Source of the DNA: Diprion similis
Lineage: Eukaryota; Arthropoda; Insecta; Hymenoptera; Diprionidae
Assembly (NCBI RefSeq): GCF_021155765.1
Contig: NC_060112.1
Span: 7,874,001-7,938,000, forward strand
Direction of reading: 5' to 3'
DNA: 64,000 bases
Shown: positions 62,000 to 64,000 of the stretch, piece by piece
Position numbering within the stretch: the stretch's first letter is position 1
Layout: the number at the start of each line of letters is the position of its first letter
Program-made: the position numbers and the translations under genes
Notes under the pieces: generated by a model
What the model saw: only the letters and a program-made list of their open reading frames with translations
What the model was told of the DNA's origin: nothing
Databases searched by the model: none

Positions 62000-64000
62000 C
62001 TTGATTTCGCTCTTCCAATGAGCCACGAAGAAGACTGGAGATTGTTTTTTGCAATCATTTTTCGGATTTTAGTAAAATTCTTAGAGTGTGAAGATGACAC
62101 GCGAAAGACATTGATCCAAGTGAAAACATGGTGCGCATGATATATGTATAAATATAATACCCATATATACCTATAATATTATATAATATTTTAAGCGTTT
62201 ATTACTTATTTTTTATTATTAATTTATAATTTATAACGACGATTCAGTATTTCTAACTTGATATGATACTGATATGTAATTTTGTAAGCCGATATTGAAA
62301 ATGCACTGAGATAACTAGTACTAGACTGTCCAATGACTATTTATTTTGATTATTTTAATAAAAATTTATAGAACGCTGCCTTTTTCAAAATGGTCACTAG
62401 TTCAATTAGATGTACCAGAATTTGACCGACTTCTATTCAGGCAGGATCTAGGAATTTATCTACACGAGAATTTGGTGTTCGGGAAAATGCTCTGAAGTTT
62501 TTGAATAAGCGTAGGTCCGAGTTTGGGCACAAAAATTCATAAGAATTTGAAAATACTTAAATCTTAAGTTATTCTTTTAAATATGCGTTTTGAAGACAGA
62601 TCATGCTTCTTGTTTCCGGTGCCTGTATTCAAAATATAACATGATTACAAAGAAAAAAAAAAAAAAATTAGTTTTCTTGCACAAGGCAATGAATTCGTCC
62701 ATTCCATCACTTCATCGAATTATATAAAATGTTCAGGTGAGTTGCCAAAATTAAACAATGAATTTATATGTAGTTAACCTAGCTAATAATTCTTTTCAGA
62801 GCATTTGCTGTCCTATTGTAAGTGTTTCAGGTTCTTTGTGTTCAAATATTGCATGCAAGTATACATTTTGCGTTAGGTATTGAACTCGTTTGGACATATT
62901 AGAGCGCCATATTAGAACACTTGTTAGAATTAGAAACTCGCTCTGAACTGTTCAGCATAAAAAGATTCGTAACTCAATATTTTATCTAGTTTGGCCATAT
63001 TAACATCACTTAGTTTACATAGGACGCAATGCATTTAATACCTAAATAAACGAGGTTTTTTTGTTTCTTTGCTTTTCCTCGAAACTCGAGAAATGTTGAA
63101 ACTGTGTGGTTATTAAAACTAATAAAAGATAACCCCGCGATGTGTGGAAATATGATACTTGCACGTCGTATGTACAGCATCACGTAGGCACAGGATAAAT
63201 ACTTTCTACTGCCAATTCAACATGTAAAACCGAATGGTGTTGCACAACTGATTGGTTATTCGTAACGTAATTTTATAGATTCAATGTGATTCCGGTATTC
63301 GTGTTTCGACTTTAATTTGTTGAAAAGTAATCACTTTGAGAATAAGTGAAGACCATTTTTAATAGCGAACAAAAATTTAATATCTAAAATTCATTAACTG
63401 TTTACAAACTTTTCGGAAACGCGGCTATTTTCTAAGATTACTAAACCGAAAAAACTATTTATTTGAATATCAACCTATTTACTGTAGTTTATATTTTGTA
63501 ACGCTCAAATTTTTACTTACCACGAATAAAATGTATTCGAAATAAATATTCGCAAAAAAAATTTTTAGAGGTGAGATAATGATTTTTTATTTAGATTGCA
63601 TGAAATGGAATTACTTGATGCGAATATCATTCTTAAATTATAAATTTAATATTTTTTTTCGTTTATGATTCATGGAATTCATTCCTTAGGGAAGAAATTT
63701 TTAAATATCTTTGATGTTCAATGTATTTTATCGCTCTGTGTACCCCTGATGTGAATCCAGAATGAAATGAAACCTTGCATTGAAATGGCATTTCTTGCAT
63801 ATCGCGTATCTAATGACACGAGATCACGGAATGCCATTATACAACAAGTTGTAATTTTGAAAAACAAAAAACCATTGATACCCTGTATTTCCTCCCCTTA
63901 TTGATACGAACACCCCGATGATACAACGCGAAAGATCGTTAGAATCTAATAATTAATCGAACAATAGCAGAAAATCGAAAGGCCACTCAACTTAGGATGC
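62000..64000. other. AT-rich non-coding stretch to the window end
   Basis: No exon with splice support. A poly-A run lies near 62654-62667. A 9 bp inverted pair AATGGCATT / AATGCCATT lies near 63785 and 63832. Confidence 0.45.

Overview
This is an AT-rich stretch of eukaryotic genome, most likely from an insect. The genes are split by short and long introns with GTAAGT/GTGAGT donors and pyrimidine-AG acceptors. Their products are small secreted proteins with signal peptides. CpG is not depleted and there is no operon structure. I could not fix the insect order from sequence alone, and I recognise none of the genes by name.

Layout: 1-13.3 kb is mostly non-coding. It holds one broken Cys-rich reading frame near 1.7-2.1 kb, a GC-richer stretch at 4.2-5.2 kb, a pair of palindromic CACGTG sites at 8.6-8.7 kb and a possible non-coding first exon near 9.94-9.99 kb. 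Gene A (13.3-16.2 kb, + strand, four coding exons, 373 aa) is a secreted acidic protein with a Thr/Ser-rich segment. From about 17.4 to 36.7 kb runs a roughly 19 kb tandem array of a 312 bp satellite, about 61 copies. It has decayed edges and a mosaic of multi-monomer block duplications, with shifts of 7, 10, 13 and 19 monomers. After the array come three further + strand genes: gene B (38.1-46.3 kb, five coding exons, 333 aa), gene C (50.2-56.5 kb, five coding exons, 368 aa) and gene D (60.0-61.8 kb, three coding exons, 142 aa, probably with a non-coding first exon near 57.7-57.95 kb).

The most interesting biology is that genes B, C and D look like a diverged tandem family. Each carries an acidic [V/L][I/F]D[D/N]IFN motif ending exactly at a phase-0 intron. 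The next exon opens with IP[I/V][S/T/A]..[L/I] and, in most copies, continues as AV[N/S].L[L/V].N. Gene B carries the exon pair twice in a row. Genes B and D also have a perfect furin-type site (R-V-R-R or R-N-K-R) followed by Gln just after the signal peptide. Outside these parts the proteins are unrelated in composition: His/Gly-rich with ENKIAPR repeats in B, Gly/Val-rich in C, Pro/Lys-rich in D. This suggests a conserved secretion/processing and C-terminal module attached to fast-changing bodies.

Introns contain several short elements with inverted terminal repeats. The best is a 520 bp MITE at 42.86-43.38 kb with 27 bp perfect inverted ends and TTA on both flanks. All gene models are inferred from splice signals and reading-frame continuity, without transcripts or database searches.
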